DNA of 19,285 bases, from assembly GCA_947468785.1 (NCBI GenBank), contig CANIMS010000005.1, positions 1 through 19,285 of the forward strand, given 5' to 3'. Source of the stretch: Betaproteobacteria bacterium. GTDB lineage: Bacteria > Pseudomonadota > Gammaproteobacteria > Burkholderiales > Burkholderiaceae. This document shows positions 5,650 to 14,895 of the stretch, one piece after another; position 1 is the stretch's first letter, and each line of letters opens with the position of its first letter. A program made the translations under genes and the position numbers. The notes under the pieces were generated by a model, which was not told the origin of the DNA, searched no databases, and saw only the letters and a list, made by a program, of their open reading frames with translations.

Positions 5650-7842
5650 ATGCCCCAATTACTAGATAAATCCATTGAGATTCTGAGCGTCAAGCATTTG
5701 AGAGGTCCCAATATGTGGACCTACTATCCGGTGATCGAGGTTTGGATCGATATCGGTGATCTCGAGGATTACCCTTCTCACCTCATTCCCGGTTTTTATG
5801 AGCGTTTAGTGAAAGCGCTTCCAAGCCTACAAGAACATCGCTGTAGTTATGGTGAACCCGGCGGCTTTCTGAAAAGAGTTGAAGAAGGCACCTGGCCTGC
5901 ACATATTCTTGAACACCTCACATTGGAATTACAAAATCTAGCCGGTATTCCGGGGGGCTTTGGTAAAGCACGTGATGGAGATCGTCGCGGCGTCTACAAA
6001 GTCATGGTCAGCGCTAATAATGAGGAAGTCACTCTGACTGCCCTCAAATATGCGCGTGACCTTTATCTTGTATTGGCACAAGATACAAAAGATCCTGCTG
6101 CGGAAGTTAAAGAAATTATTGAAAAGTTACGAGATCTTAGTGATGATTTATTACTGGGGCCAAGCACCGCTTGCATCGTTAATGCTGCAGAAGAAAGAGG
6201 CATTCCTTCTATCCGACTTTCGGAAGGTAACTTAGTGCAATTAGGCTACGGTGCAAAACAGCGCCGTATTTGGACCGCCGAAACTGATCAAACCAGTGCA
6301 ATCGCCGAAACCATTTCAAGAGACAAAGATCTCACCAAGAGCCTGCTAGCGAGCGCTGGTGTACCTATTCCCGAAGGAAGAACCGTTACCAGCCCACAAG
6401 ACGCTTGGGAAGCTGCACAGGAAATCGGCCTTCCAGTGGTAGTCAAACCAATTGACGGCAATCATGGCCGTGGAGTTTTTATTAATCTCTACACCCAACA
6501 TGAAATTGAGTCAGCCTATGCTGTTGCGATTGATGAGGGCAGCGAAGTTCTGGTCGAGCGTCATATTGTTGGGGATGAACACCGTTTATTAGTTGTTGGC
6601 AATAAATTGGTTGCAGCAGCCAAAGGCGAAACTGTTTGGGTTACTGGCGATGGCAAACATACCATTCAGGAATTAATTCAAATTCAAATTAATACCGACC
6701 CACGTCGTGGCACATCTGAAGAGCATCCTTTAAATCCAGTACGCATAGACTCAGCAGTTGAGCTTGAACTCGAGCGACAAAAACTGACTGGCAAGAGCAT
6801 TCCCCCTGTAGATCAAAAAGTACTCATCCAGAGCAATGGAAATGTAGCTTTTGATGTAACTGACCTAGTACATCCAGATGTTGCTAGTCAGGTTGCTCTT
6901 GCTGCGCGAGTGGTTGGTTTAGAAATTGCAGGTATCGATCTAGTTGCACAAGACATCAGCAAGCCACTCGAAGAACAAAATGCTGCGATTGTTGAGGTCA
7001 ATGCGGGACCTAGTTTGATATTCCATTTAAAACCAGCTAGCGGCAAAGCCCAGCCTGTTGGTCAAGAGATTGCAAATCACCTCTTTCCGCCTGGCGTCGA
7101 GTATCGCGTTCCTGTAGTGGGCATTTGCGGCGAGAAAGGTAAAACGCCGGTTGCTGAAATGATTGCGCATTTCTTGCGCCTCACCAATCTTCATGTGGGT
7201 CTTTCTTGCAGCAAAGGTTTATATTTTGGCTCCCGCGCAGTCCCCAATACCAATTCATCGAATTGGGAAAATGCACGTCGCACATTACTCAATCGTGCTG
7301 TTGAGGCCGTAGTGATTGAGAATAATCACCTCTCCATGTTGATTGAGGGTTTAGCTTACGATCGCTGCCAAGTCGGCGTTGTTCTTAATATCAATCCCAA
7401 AGCCAACTTTCCTCAATACGCCATCTATGATGAGGACCAAGTCTATAGCATAGTCAGAACCCAAATTGATGTTGTATTGCCAACTGGTGTCGGCGTATTA
7501 AATGCCGACGATCCGATGGTGGTGCAAATGGCAGAACTGTGTGATGGTGAAGTCATTTTCTTTACTGAAAATCCTCAGTCTGAAGTGATCAATACCCATA
7601 TACAAAATGGTGGCCGTGCAGTGCTGGTTGGCAAACAACAAATTACTCTGCGCTCAGGAAAGCATGAGCAAAAAAGTATCCCCGTCCCCCACCACTCTGA
7701 GCCTGATGCAGCTTCTCCTTGGAAGGCGATGAACTTAGGAGCAGCTATCGCTGCAGCTTGGGCACTTGATATACCATTTAATGTTATTGAAGCAGGTGCC
7801 GAAACATTCGTCACCGATACAAATACTGCAACAGGGGCTTAA
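5650..7842 (+). CDS. cphA': Cyanophycin synthetase paralogue CphA' with degenerate, truncated Mur-ligase domain
   Basis: A 730-residue paralogue of the next gene. Domains in order: N domain (about 1-165), ATP-grasp G domain (about 170-480), and the central part of a Mur-ligase M domain (about 485-730). The ATP-grasp domain looks intact: KPIDGNHGRGV (266-276), HRLLVVG (311-317), D430, and the metal-binding VEVNAGP (448-454). In CphA enzymes this domain adds Asp to the backbone. The M domain is not intact. The P-loop reads GICGEKGKTP (491-500) against GTNGKTTT in CphA; ETARGGM has become ENNHLSM (557-563); the GEGDHLG segment is replaced by NPKANFP; and the protein stops where CphA's C-terminal lobe begins. 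The N domain carries HILEH followed by E93 (H85, H89, E93), which could bind metal. The ATG start is the only one near the conserved SVKHLRGPNMW start; it lacks a Shine-Dalgarno. A role as a primer-making, structural or dipeptide-recycling subunit is inference. Confidence 0.9.
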   Translation: MPQLLDKSIEILSVKHLRGPNMWTYYPVIEVWIDIGDLEDYPSHLIPGFYERLVKALPSLQEHRCSYGEPGGFLKRVEEGTWPAHILEHLTLELQNLAGIPGGFGKARDGDRRGVYKVMVSANNEEVTLTALKYARDLYLVLAQDTKDPAAEVKEIIEKLRDLSDDLLLGPSTACIVNAAEERGIPSIRLSEGNLVQLGYGAKQRRIWTAETDQTSAIAETISRDKDLTKSLLASAGVPIPEGRTVTSPQDAWEAAQEIGLPVVVKPIDGNHGRGVFINLYTQHEIESAYAVAIDEGSEVLVERHIVGDEHRLLVVGNKLVAAAKGETVWVTGDGKHTIQELIQIQINTDPRRGTSEEHPLNPVRIDSAVELELERQKLTGKSIPPVDQKVLIQSNGNVAFDVTDLVHPDVASQVALAARVVGLEIAGIDLVAQDISKPLEEQNAAIVEVNAGPSLIFHLKPASGKAQPVGQEIANHLFPPGVEYRVPVVGICGEKGKTPVAEMIAHFLRLTNLHVGLSCSKGLYFGSRAVPNTNSSNWENARRTLLNRAVEAVVIENNHLSMLIEGLAYDRCQVGVVLNINPKANFPQYAIYDEDQVYSIVRTQIDVVLPTGVGVLNADDPMVVQMAELCDGEVIFFTENPQSEVINTHIQNGGRAVLVGKQQITLRSGKHEQKSIPVPHHSEPDAASPWKAMNLGAAIAAAWALDIPFNVIEAGAETFVTDTNTATGA

Positions 7843-10413
7843 TTGGAAATTACCCGTATTCGTATGTTGCGCGGCCCAAATTTATGGAGCCGCCATACAG
7901 CTATGGAAGCTATCGTATCGTGCGAAGAATCTGAGCGCTCGATTGACTCCATTCCCCAGTTTGAAAATAAAATACGCGAACGCTTTCCACAGCTTGGTAG
8001 CATGCGTCGTGGTGGCCACAATGAAGTGTTATCTTTAGCGCATGCCTTAGAGCATGCTGCATTGGGATTACAAGCCCAAGCGGGTTGCCCCGTCACATTT
8101 AGCCGCACAGTACAAACAATAGATGTCGGTGTTTATCAAGTAGTAGTGGAATATATTGAAGAAGTGGTTGGTCGTATGGCCTTCGACTTCAGTTTTGCAC
8201 TCATACAATCTACATTAAATGATGCTCCGTTTGATTTAGCTGCTGCCCTTGCAGAATTAGAGGCGCTCAATGAAGATGTGCGGCTTGGTCCTAGTACTGG
8301 ATCAATTGTGGATGCCGCAGTACAGCGCAACATCCCCTATCGCCGTATGACTGAGGGCAGCATGGTGCAGTTTGGCTGGGGAAGCAAACAAAAGCGTATT
8401 CAAGCGGCCGAGACTAGCGATACCAGTGCCATTGCTGAAGCCATTGCCCAGGATAAAGAGCTCACTAAAAACTTACTCGCAGCAGCTGGAGTGTCAGTTC
8501 CGATTGGTGAGGTCGTAACTAATGCAGATGATGCCTGGCGTGCTGCGCAAAAAATTGGCGGTCCGATTGTTCTGAAACCCAAAGATGGCAATCAGGGAAA
8601 AGGTGTTGTTGCGAATATTCAAACTGAAGAGAAAGTGCGCGCAGGATTTGTAGTAACGCAAGCTTTTGGTCGTGAAACGATTGTTGAGCGTTATCTTCCC
8701 GGCGCTGACTACCGCTTATTGGTAGTAGGAAATCGCCTTTCTGCTGCAGCTCGTCGGGAACCAGCGCAAGTAGTTGGAGATGGATCTCATACGGTTGCAG
8801 AGCTCGTAGAAATGGAAAATAAAAATCCATTACGTGGTGATGGCCACGCTACGGCACTTACTAAAATTCAGTTTGATGATATTGCTCTAGCGCACCTTGC
8901 TAGTTCAGGCCTGACTCCTAAATATGTACCCAAAACTGGAGAGCGCGTACTGCTCCGCAATAATGCCAACCTCAGTACTGGTGGTACCGCTACTGATGTC
9001 ACAGATGATGTCCATCCTGATGTTGCAGCGAGCGCCATTGCAGCTGCCCAGATGATTGGATTGGATATTGCAGGTGTCGATATTTTGTGTGAAGCCATTT
9101 ATAAGCCACTAGAGCAGCAAGGTGGCGGTATTGTGGAGGTGAATGCTGCACCCGGTCTTCGTATGCATCTGAAACCTTCTTACGGCAAGAGTCGTCCAGT
9201 TGGAGAAGACATCATCAATACGATGTTCCCACAAGGAGAAGATGGACGCATTCCCGTGGTTGCAATTACTGGCACGAATGGCAAAACAACTACGGTACGT
9301 CTCATTTCGCACTTGCTCAATCAAACTGGCCTTCGGGTTGGCATGACCACTACTGATGGCGTTTATGTCAATCATCGCCTTATTGATTCTGGTGATTGCA
9401 GTGGTCCAAAAAGCGCTCGCAATGTATTGATGCACCCAGACGTCGATGCTGCCGTATTAGAAACCGCACGCGGTGGAATGCTACGCGAAGGACTTGGTTT
9501 TGATCGCTGTGAAGTAGCTGTTGTCACCAATATTGGTGAAGGCGATCACTTAGGCCTCAACTACATTACTAGCGTTGAAGATTTGGCCATTCTGAAACGC
9601 GTCATTGTTCAAAACGTAGCCCCCACTGGGGCCGCTGTTTTAAATGCAGCAGATCCAATCGTAGTCAAAATGGGTGATCAATGCTCTGGACGTGTAATTT
9701 TCTTTGCCCAGAACCAGCATCACCCCGTTATTGCAGCACATCGAGCTAAAAACAAAAAAGTAATTTATTTCGATGGCACTTATATTATTGCGTCAAAGGG
9801 ATCGCGCGTGATGTATCGCTTCCCCGTCAGTGAAATTCCGTTAACTCAAAATGGTGTTTTGGGTTTTCAGATAGAAAATGCAATGGCTGCTATTGGTGCG
9901 GCTTGGGCCTTAGGTCTAGATGCCGAAAAGATAGCGCGCGGTCTTCACAGCTTTGAAAGTACAGCCAATTCTGTACCAGGACGCTTTAATCAATTCCAGC
10001 ACAAAGGTGCTACTGTGATTGCTGATTATGGCCACAATCCTGATGCTATGCGCGCTTTAGCAAGTGCAATTCAAGCCATGAAACCTAAATCAAGTCATGT
10101 TGTGATCAGTGGTGCTGGCGATCGTCGTGATGAGGATATTCGTGACCTTACCCGTATCTTGGGTAACTCATTTGACAATGTCATTCTCTATCAAGATGCT
10201 TGTCAACGGGGTCGTGAAGATGGCGAAGTATTAAAACTCCTGCAAGAAGGCTTGGTTGGGACAACTAAAGCAAAGAACATCAAAGAAATTCATGGTGAAT
10301 TTACTGCCATTGATACTGCCTTAAATGATCTTTCAGCGGGTGATATCTGTCTTATTTTGATTGACCAAGTAGAAGAATCCCTTGCCTATCTTAAACAGCA
10401 AGTAAGACCCTAG
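7843..10413 (+). CDS. cphA: Cyanophycin synthetase CphA
   Basis: Makes cyanophycin (multi-L-arginyl-poly-L-aspartate) in the cytoplasm with ATP, adding Asp to the backbone and then Arg to its side chain. The 856 residues fit the usual family length of about 860-900. Domains: N (1-145), ATP-grasp G (about 148-465; KPKDGNQGKGV 245-255, HRLLVVG-type ADYRLLVVG 288-296, VEVNAAPGLRMH 431-442) and Mur-ligase M (about 470-856) with intact P-loop GTNGKTTT (477-484), ETARGGM (540-546), GEGDHLG (565-571) and C-terminal lobe with VPGRFN (711-716) and DYGHNPD (728-734). The start is a TTG directly after the TAA of cphA' (no intervening base). AGGGG lies 5 bases upstream, and the MEITRIRMLRGPNLW start matches the family, so coupling to cphA' is likely. 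In the N domain, HALEH (67-71) is followed by Gly75 where CphA' has Glu. A bidirectional terminator follows. Confidence 0.96.
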   Translation: MEITRIRMLRGPNLWSRHTAMEAIVSCEESERSIDSIPQFENKIRERFPQLGSMRRGGHNEVLSLAHALEHAALGLQAQAGCPVTFSRTVQTIDVGVYQVVVEYIEEVVGRMAFDFSFALIQSTLNDAPFDLAAALAELEALNEDVRLGPSTGSIVDAAVQRNIPYRRMTEGSMVQFGWGSKQKRIQAAETSDTSAIAEAIAQDKELTKNLLAAAGVSVPIGEVVTNADDAWRAAQKIGGPIVLKPKDGNQGKGVVANIQTEEKVRAGFVVTQAFGRETIVERYLPGADYRLLVVGNRLSAAARREPAQVVGDGSHTVAELVEMENKNPLRGDGHATALTKIQFDDIALAHLASSGLTPKYVPKTGERVLLRNNANLSTGGTATDVTDDVHPDVAASAIAAAQMIGLDIAGVDILCEAIYKPLEQQGGGIVEVNAAPGLRMHLKPSYGKSRPVGEDIINTMFPQGEDGRIPVVAITGTNGKTTTVRLISHLLNQTGLRVGMTTTDGVYVNHRLIDSGDCSGPKSARNVLMHPDVDAAVLETARGGMLREGLGFDRCEVAVVTNIGEGDHLGLNYITSVEDLAILKRVIVQNVAPTGAAVLNAADPIVVKMGDQCSGRVIFFAQNQHHPVIAAHRAKNKKVIYFDGTYIIASKGSRVMYRFPVSEIPLTQNGVLGFQIENAMAAIGAAWALGLDAEKIARGLHSFESTANSVPGRFNQFQHKGATVIADYGHNPDAMRALASAIQAMKPKSSHVVISGAGDRRDEDIRDLTRILGNSFDNVILYQDACQRGREDGEVLKLLQEGLVGTTKAKNIKEIHGEFTAIDTALNDLSAGDICLILIDQVEESLAYLKQQVRP

Positions 10414-10433
10414 TAAATTACTTGCCTCAATAT

Positions 10434-10467
10434 AGAAAAACCCAATCGAGTGATTGGGTTTTTTATT
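10434..10467. terminator. Bidirectional Rho-independent terminator between cphA and fbp
   Basis: CCCAATC (10441-10447), loop GAGT, GATTGGG (10452-10458), extended by A/T pairs on both sides. Six T residues follow on the plus strand (10459-10464) and five A residues precede (T-run on the minus strand). It lies between the convergent ends of cphA (stop 10413) and fbp (stop 10488) and should serve both. Confidence 0.9.
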
Positions 10468-10487
10468 TCTTTCCTAAAGATATCTAG

Positions 10488-11486
10488 TTAAGCATGGTAA
10501 TGCTGCAGACGATCGATTTCTTCTTTGGAACCTAACATCACCGATACCCGCTCATGTAAATCAGTTGGCTGAAGATCCATAATCAATTGAGTACCATTAG
10601 TTGATGCACCCCCAGCTTGTTCGACTAAGAAGCTCATAGGGTTAGCCTCATACATCAAGCGCAACTTGCCTGGCTTATGAGGTTCACGTTGGTCCCATGG
10701 GTACATAAAGACACCACCCCGAGAGAGCACGCGATGAACATCTGCCACCATCGAAGCAATCCAACGCATATTGAAATCCTTGTCGCGGGCACCACTCGTG
10801 CCTGCTAAACATTCCTCTACATAACGACGTACTGGGTCAGCCCAATGCCGCATATTGGACATATTGATCGAAAATTCTTTAGTGGAATGTGCAATCGTAA
10901 CGGCATCCTTAATCAGCAAAAACTCTCCGGTCACTTTGTTCAAGGTAAACATCACCACGCCATCACCCAAAGTTAAAGCCATCGTAGTTTGGGGGCCGTA
11001 AACCACATAACCTGCGGCTACTTGATGACGCCCTGATAGTAAAAAATCACTTGTTTGTAATGGCGCTTTTGGATCCTGCTTTTGCAGCACAGAAAAAATC
11101 GTGCCAATGGATACATTCACATCAATATTGGAGGAACCATCGAGCGGATCAAATAAGAGCAAGTAATCGCCCGTCCCTTGAACTGGTAGTGGCAATTCCA
11201 TTTCTTCAGACGCTAGGCCTGCAAGTGATTTACAAGCCTGCACTCCTTCAATCAATAAATCATTCGCGATGATGTCCAGCTTTTGCTGAACTTCTCCCTG
11301 AACGTTACCGGTTCCCGCTGATCCCAATAAACCAATTAATGCGCCGTGCGCTACCTCATGACTCAATGTTGAACAGGTATTAACCACGGCAACTAGAAGA
11401 TCTTGAAGACCTTCAGGGACCTTCGCGCCCTTAGGCTTGGCCGTATTGAGGTACTGCTTGAAATTGGTGTTATTACTTGAGGACAC
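10488..11486 (-). CDS. fbp: Class I fructose-1,6-bisphosphatase
   Basis: Hydrolyses fructose 1,6-bisphosphate to fructose 6-phosphate in gluconeogenesis and, where present, carbon fixation; soluble and Mg-dependent. Its 332 residues are the usual length. Metal-site residues are visible: the SEE acidic pair (E94, E95), DPLDGSSN (113-120, with D113 and D116), and E280 in the [16 protein letters not shown] segment. The substrate region [16 protein letters not shown] (261-276) is also conserved. The start is GTG at 11486, with GGAGAG 6 bases upstream; no in-frame ATG precedes the conserved region. It follows pepN on the same strand after 67 bases and is last before the shared terminator, so pepN-fbp may be co-transcribed, although the functions are unrelated. 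Confidence 0.96.
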   Translation of the reverse strand: MSSSNNTNFKQYLNTAKPKGAKVPEGLQDLLVAVVNTCSTLSHEVAHGALIGLLGSAGTGNVQGEVQQKLDIIANDLLIEGVQACKSLAGLASEEMELPLPVQGTGDYLLLFDPLDGSSNIDVNVSIGTIFSVLQKQDPKAPLQTSDFLLSGRHQVAAGYVVYGPQTTMALTLGDGVVMFTLNKVTGEFLLIKDAVTIAHSTKEFSINMSNMRHWADPVRRYVEECLAGTSGARDKDFNMRWIASMVADVHRVLSRGGVFMYPWDQREPHKPGKLRLMYEANPMSFLVEQAGGASTNGTQLIMDLQPTDLHERVSVMLGSKEEIDRLQHYHA

Positions 11487-11553
11487 AGCGCACTCTCCGT
11501 TTTGGATGCTGAAACAATCTATAGGCTCTATTTTGCCCTGTTCTAAAAAGACA

Positions 11554-14163
11554 CTAGTTTTCCAGTGCCTTGCCTACCACTTCACGCACATCTGGCGAAA
11601 GGGTCTGAGATGCCAAAACCCTCTCCAATGCAGCTTTCATCTGATTTTGATAGGGCTGGGCAAACAAACGCCAGCGATCTAGTGCCCTAGCTAAACGGGC
11701 TGCAACCTGAGGGTTAATCGGGTCCAAGGCAAGCACACTGTCGGCCCAAAATTCGTAGCCACTGCCATCTGGCTGATGAAAACTGGCTGGATTGTTTGAA
11801 CAAAATGCATGGATCACGCTACGTACTCGATTTGGATTGTTCATCTTAAATGCAGCATGCTCACGTAAACGCTTTACGTTATTCAATGTAGTCTCTTGGC
11901 CATCGACTGGCGGACGACCTGATTGCAAAGCAAACCATTTATCGATCACCAATGCATCATTGACAAAGCGGCTGAAGAAATCCGTTAAGCATTCATTTGC
12001 CAATTTAGCCCCATGAATCACTAATGCAGAGAGCGCTGCGTAGCGATCCGTCATATTGTCTGCAACTCGATATTGATTCAACGCCATTGGCGCCCAAATT
12101 GCTACATCCGCTTCTAGCAACATACTCAAAGAGAGATTCTTAAGTGCCCGTTTGCCAGCACTGACTGCGTCAGGCTTGAAAGGTCCTGGAGTCTGCATCT
12201 GTTGATACAAAGCAGCCCACTCCAACTGTAATTGCTTTGCTAGTTCTCTACGAAATGCGCGCCGTGCAGTAAAAATTGCTTGGGGATCTACGCTACTGCA
12301 CTGCTCATAAAGATAGGTTTCAGCAGGAAGCGTTAATGCAAGTTCTTTAAACGCAGGATCCAAATCAGGATCAAGTAAGAGATTACGATAGGCTCCAATT
12401 AACTGTTCATCTGGCAAGCGATGATTCAGAATCATTTGCATAGCCAATTTTTGGCCAGCCTCCCAGCGATTAAAAGGATCATCATCACCTGAGAACAAGG
12501 TTAAAAGATCAGCCTCACTTTGTTGAAAATCTAGCTGTATTGGCGCTGAAAAATCTCGATTAATTGACAAAACAGGGCGCTGTGAAATTCCATCAAAGGT
12601 CCACGATTGTGTTCTTTGAGTCAGCTCTAGCAAAATTTCTGGCTGGTCATTGGTAGGTGTGAGCAAACGCATTTTCAATGGAATATGAAAAGCGTTTTTT
12701 TCTGCTTGGCCAGGACTTGGGGCACAACTTTGCGTCAAGGTCAGATGAAATTGTTTTTTCTCTGCGTCATATCGTTCTTCAACTTTGACTCTAGGAGTCC
12801 CAGCTTGGCTATACCAATTTTGGAATTGACTGAGATCTTTTCCATTTGCATCAGCCATAGCAGCCAAGAAGTCATCACAGGTTACCGCCTGCCCGTCGTG
12901 ACGCTTGAAATAGAGATCCATCCCCTTACGGAAACCATCTCTGCCCAAAAGGGTTTGATACATCCGTACTACTTCTGAACCTTTTTCATAAACCGTGACG
13001 GTATAAAAATTATTAATCTCTTGATATTCATTAGGTCGGATTGGATGCGCCATTGGTCCAGCATCTTCAGGAAACTGCAATTGACGCAATAACCTTACAT
13101 CTTCAATTCGTTTTACTGCTCTACCAGATTCACTTCCCATTTGATCAGCCGAAAACTCCTGATCTCGAAAGACAGTAAGACCTTCTTTTAGGGATAACTG
13201 AAACCAATCCTGACAGGTCACTCGATTTCCAGTCCAATTATGAAAATACTCATGAGCTACTACGCTCTCAATATTGGCAAAGTCTGCGTCAGTTGCGGTT
13301 TCAGGCTGGGCTAAGACAAATTTGGTATTAAAGATGTTTAAGCCCTTATTCTCCATTGCGCCCATATTGAAATCACTCACAGCAACGATCATGAAGCGCT
13401 CAAGATCCAATTCCAAACCGAAACGCTTCTCGTCCCAATAAATCGATGCAATTAAAGAATCCATTGCATGTTGCGTTTTCGGAAGATCGTGCGGCTCAAC
13501 CCAGATCTGCAAGAGCTTCTTAGCCCCACTAATGCTGGTAATCGTTTCTTCAATACACTCCAACTTACCCGCCACCAAAGCAAATAAATAGGATGGCTTT
13601 GGAAATGGATCTTCCCAAGTTGCACTATGCCAACCATTGGGTAACTTTTCTGTTCTCAATAAATTACCGTTCGATAGCAATACTGGGCATTCGACCTCCC
13701 GCGCGCGTAAGGTCACTTGGTATTTCGCCATCACATCGGGGCGATCTAAGAAATAGGTAATTTTTCTAAAGCCCTCTGCCTCGCATTGAGTGAAGAAGTT
13801 TCCATTGGAAACATATAGACCCATTAAGGAAGTATTTTTCTCAGGAATGCAAACGCAGATAATTTCTACAATGAATTTCTCTTTACCTTCATTCGGTAAA
13901 GCGAGAATAGTGAGCGTTTCTGGAGTTAACTCAAATTGACGGTGTGCCTCACCGTTAATGCGCAGGCTAACAAATTCCAGTTCTTGGCCAACCAGAACTA
14001 AGGGGGCGCCAGACTTAAAGCCTTTTCCGGGCATTACTTCAATACGACTTTTTATAATCGTACGAGCAGGATCTAAAGCAATATCAAGTTCGACTCGATC
14101 AAAAGTGTAAACAGGGGGAATATATTCGAGCCTACGAAAGCTCTGTGGTAGATCAGTTTTCAT
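11554..14163 (-). CDS. pepN: Aminopeptidase N (M1 family zinc metallopeptidase)
   Basis: A broad-specificity cytoplasmic aminopeptidase that removes N-terminal residues from peptides late in protein turnover. The 869 residues match the E. coli PepN type. The exopeptidase motif MGAMENKG (267-274) binds the peptide amino terminus. Zinc is held by H304 and H308 of HEYFH and by E327 of LKEGLTVF, the standard HExxH-x18-E arrangement, with E305 as catalytic base. The long C-terminal helical region (about 540-869) is the typical PepN lid domain. There is no signal peptide. ATG at 14163 is preceded by a modest TAAGAG. It begins 40 bases after the Gdt1-family gene and continues towards fbp, so the three may form one transcript. 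Confidence 0.97.
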   Translation of the reverse strand: MKTDLPQSFRRLEYIPPVYTFDRVELDIALDPARTIIKSRIEVMPGKGFKSGAPLVLVGQELEFVSLRINGEAHRQFELTPETLTILALPNEGKEKFIVEIICVCIPEKNTSLMGLYVSNGNFFTQCEAEGFRKITYFLDRPDVMAKYQVTLRAREVECPVLLSNGNLLRTEKLPNGWHSATWEDPFPKPSYLFALVAGKLECIEETITSISGAKKLLQIWVEPHDLPKTQHAMDSLIASIYWDEKRFGLELDLERFMIVAVSDFNMGAMENKGLNIFNTKFVLAQPETATDADFANIESVVAHEYFHNWTGNRVTCQDWFQLSLKEGLTVFRDQEFSADQMGSESGRAVKRIEDVRLLRQLQFPEDAGPMAHPIRPNEYQEINNFYTVTVYEKGSEVVRMYQTLLGRDGFRKGMDLYFKRHDGQAVTCDDFLAAMADANGKDLSQFQNWYSQAGTPRVKVEERYDAEKKQFHLTLTQSCAPSPGQAEKNAFHIPLKMRLLTPTNDQPEILLELTQRTQSWTFDGISQRPVLSINRDFSAPIQLDFQQSEADLLTLFSGDDDPFNRWEAGQKLAMQMILNHRLPDEQLIGAYRNLLLDPDLDPAFKELALTLPAETYLYEQCSSVDPQAIFTARRAFRRELAKQLQLEWAALYQQMQTPGPFKPDAVSAGKRALKNLSLSMLLEADVAIWAPMALNQYRVADNMTDRYAALSALVIHGAKLANECLTDFFSRFVNDALVIDKWFALQSGRPPVDGQETTLNNVKRLREHAAFKMNNPNRVRSVIHAFCSNNPASFHQPDGSGYEFWADSVLALDPINPQVAARLARALDRWRLFAQPYQNQMKAALERVLASQTLSPDVREVVGKALEN

Positions 14164-14203
14164 ACTCTTATTTTAAGTCTTGCCTAGTAAAGCGTCAGAT
14201 TCC

Positions 14204-14779
14204 CTAAAACCAGACTAGAGTTGCTATACCAATTCCGATAAAAGTAGCCGCAGCGATGGCATGCACCCATTTAATGGGCATCCGTTTGGTAAATTTTTGA
14301 CCGATCCAAACTGCTGGGGCATTTGCCAACATCATCCCCAATGTAGTGCCTAAGGTCACCGAGAGGGCATCTGGATAACGTGCGCCCAATGCAATCGTTG
14401 CAATTTGGGTCTTATCCCCCATCTCAGCCAAAAAGAATAGTCCAACAGTCAGCAAAAAGACTTGGAAGGCTCTATCAGCCACTTTAGTGCCCGCTGCGTC
14501 ATCTATATGATCTGGCACCAATAACCATAAACCAATTCCTAAGAAGCTCAATCCCAAAATCCAACGCATCACATCCGGCGATAGCAGAGTAGTTAACCAA
14601 TGACCAAGCAAGGCAGCGCATGCATGATTTGCAAGCGTGGCAATAAAGATGCCCGCAATAATGGCGAGCGCTTGTTTTGGGTATCGTGCCGCCAACATTA
14701 AAGATAAGAGCTGTGTCTTATCTCCCATTTCAGCTAAAGCAACAACACCTGTGGAGAGGAATAAAGCGGAATAGTCCAT
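14204..14779 (-). CDS. Gdt1/TMEM165 (UPF0016) family cation transporter, probable manganese exporter
   Basis: A small inner-membrane protein of 191 residues with two homologous halves of three helices each. Each half starts with the family's acidic motif: AEMGDKTQ at 16-23 and again at 118-125. The glutamate and aspartate in these motifs form the cation path. Bacterial relatives such as MneA of Vibrio and Mnx of Synechocystis export Mn2+, while eukaryotic ones handle Mn2+, Ca2+ and H+. Manganese export is therefore the best guess; calcium or another divalent ion is possible. The start is ATG at 14779 with TTAGGA just upstream. The leader of about 60 bases, between the ald terminator and the ATG, is too short for a yybP-ykoY manganese riboswitch and shows none of its motifs. 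Confidence 0.9.
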   Translation of the reverse strand: MDYSALFLSTGVVALAEMGDKTQLLSLMLAARYPKQALAIIAGIFIATLANHACAALLGHWLTTLLSPDVMRWILGLSFLGIGLWLLVPDHIDDAAGTKVADRAFQVFLLTVGLFFLAEMGDKTQIATIALGARYPDALSVTLGTTLGMMLANAPAVWIGQKFTKRMPIKWVHAIAAATFIGIGIATLVWF

Positions 14780-14841
14780 GAGTCCTAATTGATATCCAAT
14801 AATTCCCTTCTATTAGGCCACATATCTGTCTCGTTAAAGTA

Positions 14842-14873
14842 AAAAGACGGACACCTCAAGATGTCCGTCTTTT
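14842..14873. terminator. Strong hairpin terminator after ald
   Basis: A perfect 12-base-pair stem, AAAAGACGGACA (14842-14853) with TGTCCGTCTTTT (14862-14873), and an 8-base loop. On the minus strand the T-run follows the ald stop codon (14896) by about 20 bases, so it ends the permease-ald operon. It is symmetric enough to work in both directions and separates ald from the Gdt1-family gene. Confidence 0.9.
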
Positions 14874-14895
14874 AGTTTTTACAGCGATGTTTTCT

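Noticed and set aside
7575..9435. Several minus-strand open frames of 60-110 codons inside cphA' and cphA
   Set aside because: They are antisense shadows of a strongly conserved coding sequence and have no ribosome binding sites or recognisable protein features.
14780..14841. yybP-ykoY manganese riboswitch before the Gdt1-family gene
   Set aside because: It was worth looking for because of the probable Mn2+ role, but the leader is only about 60 bases and lacks the conserved motifs.
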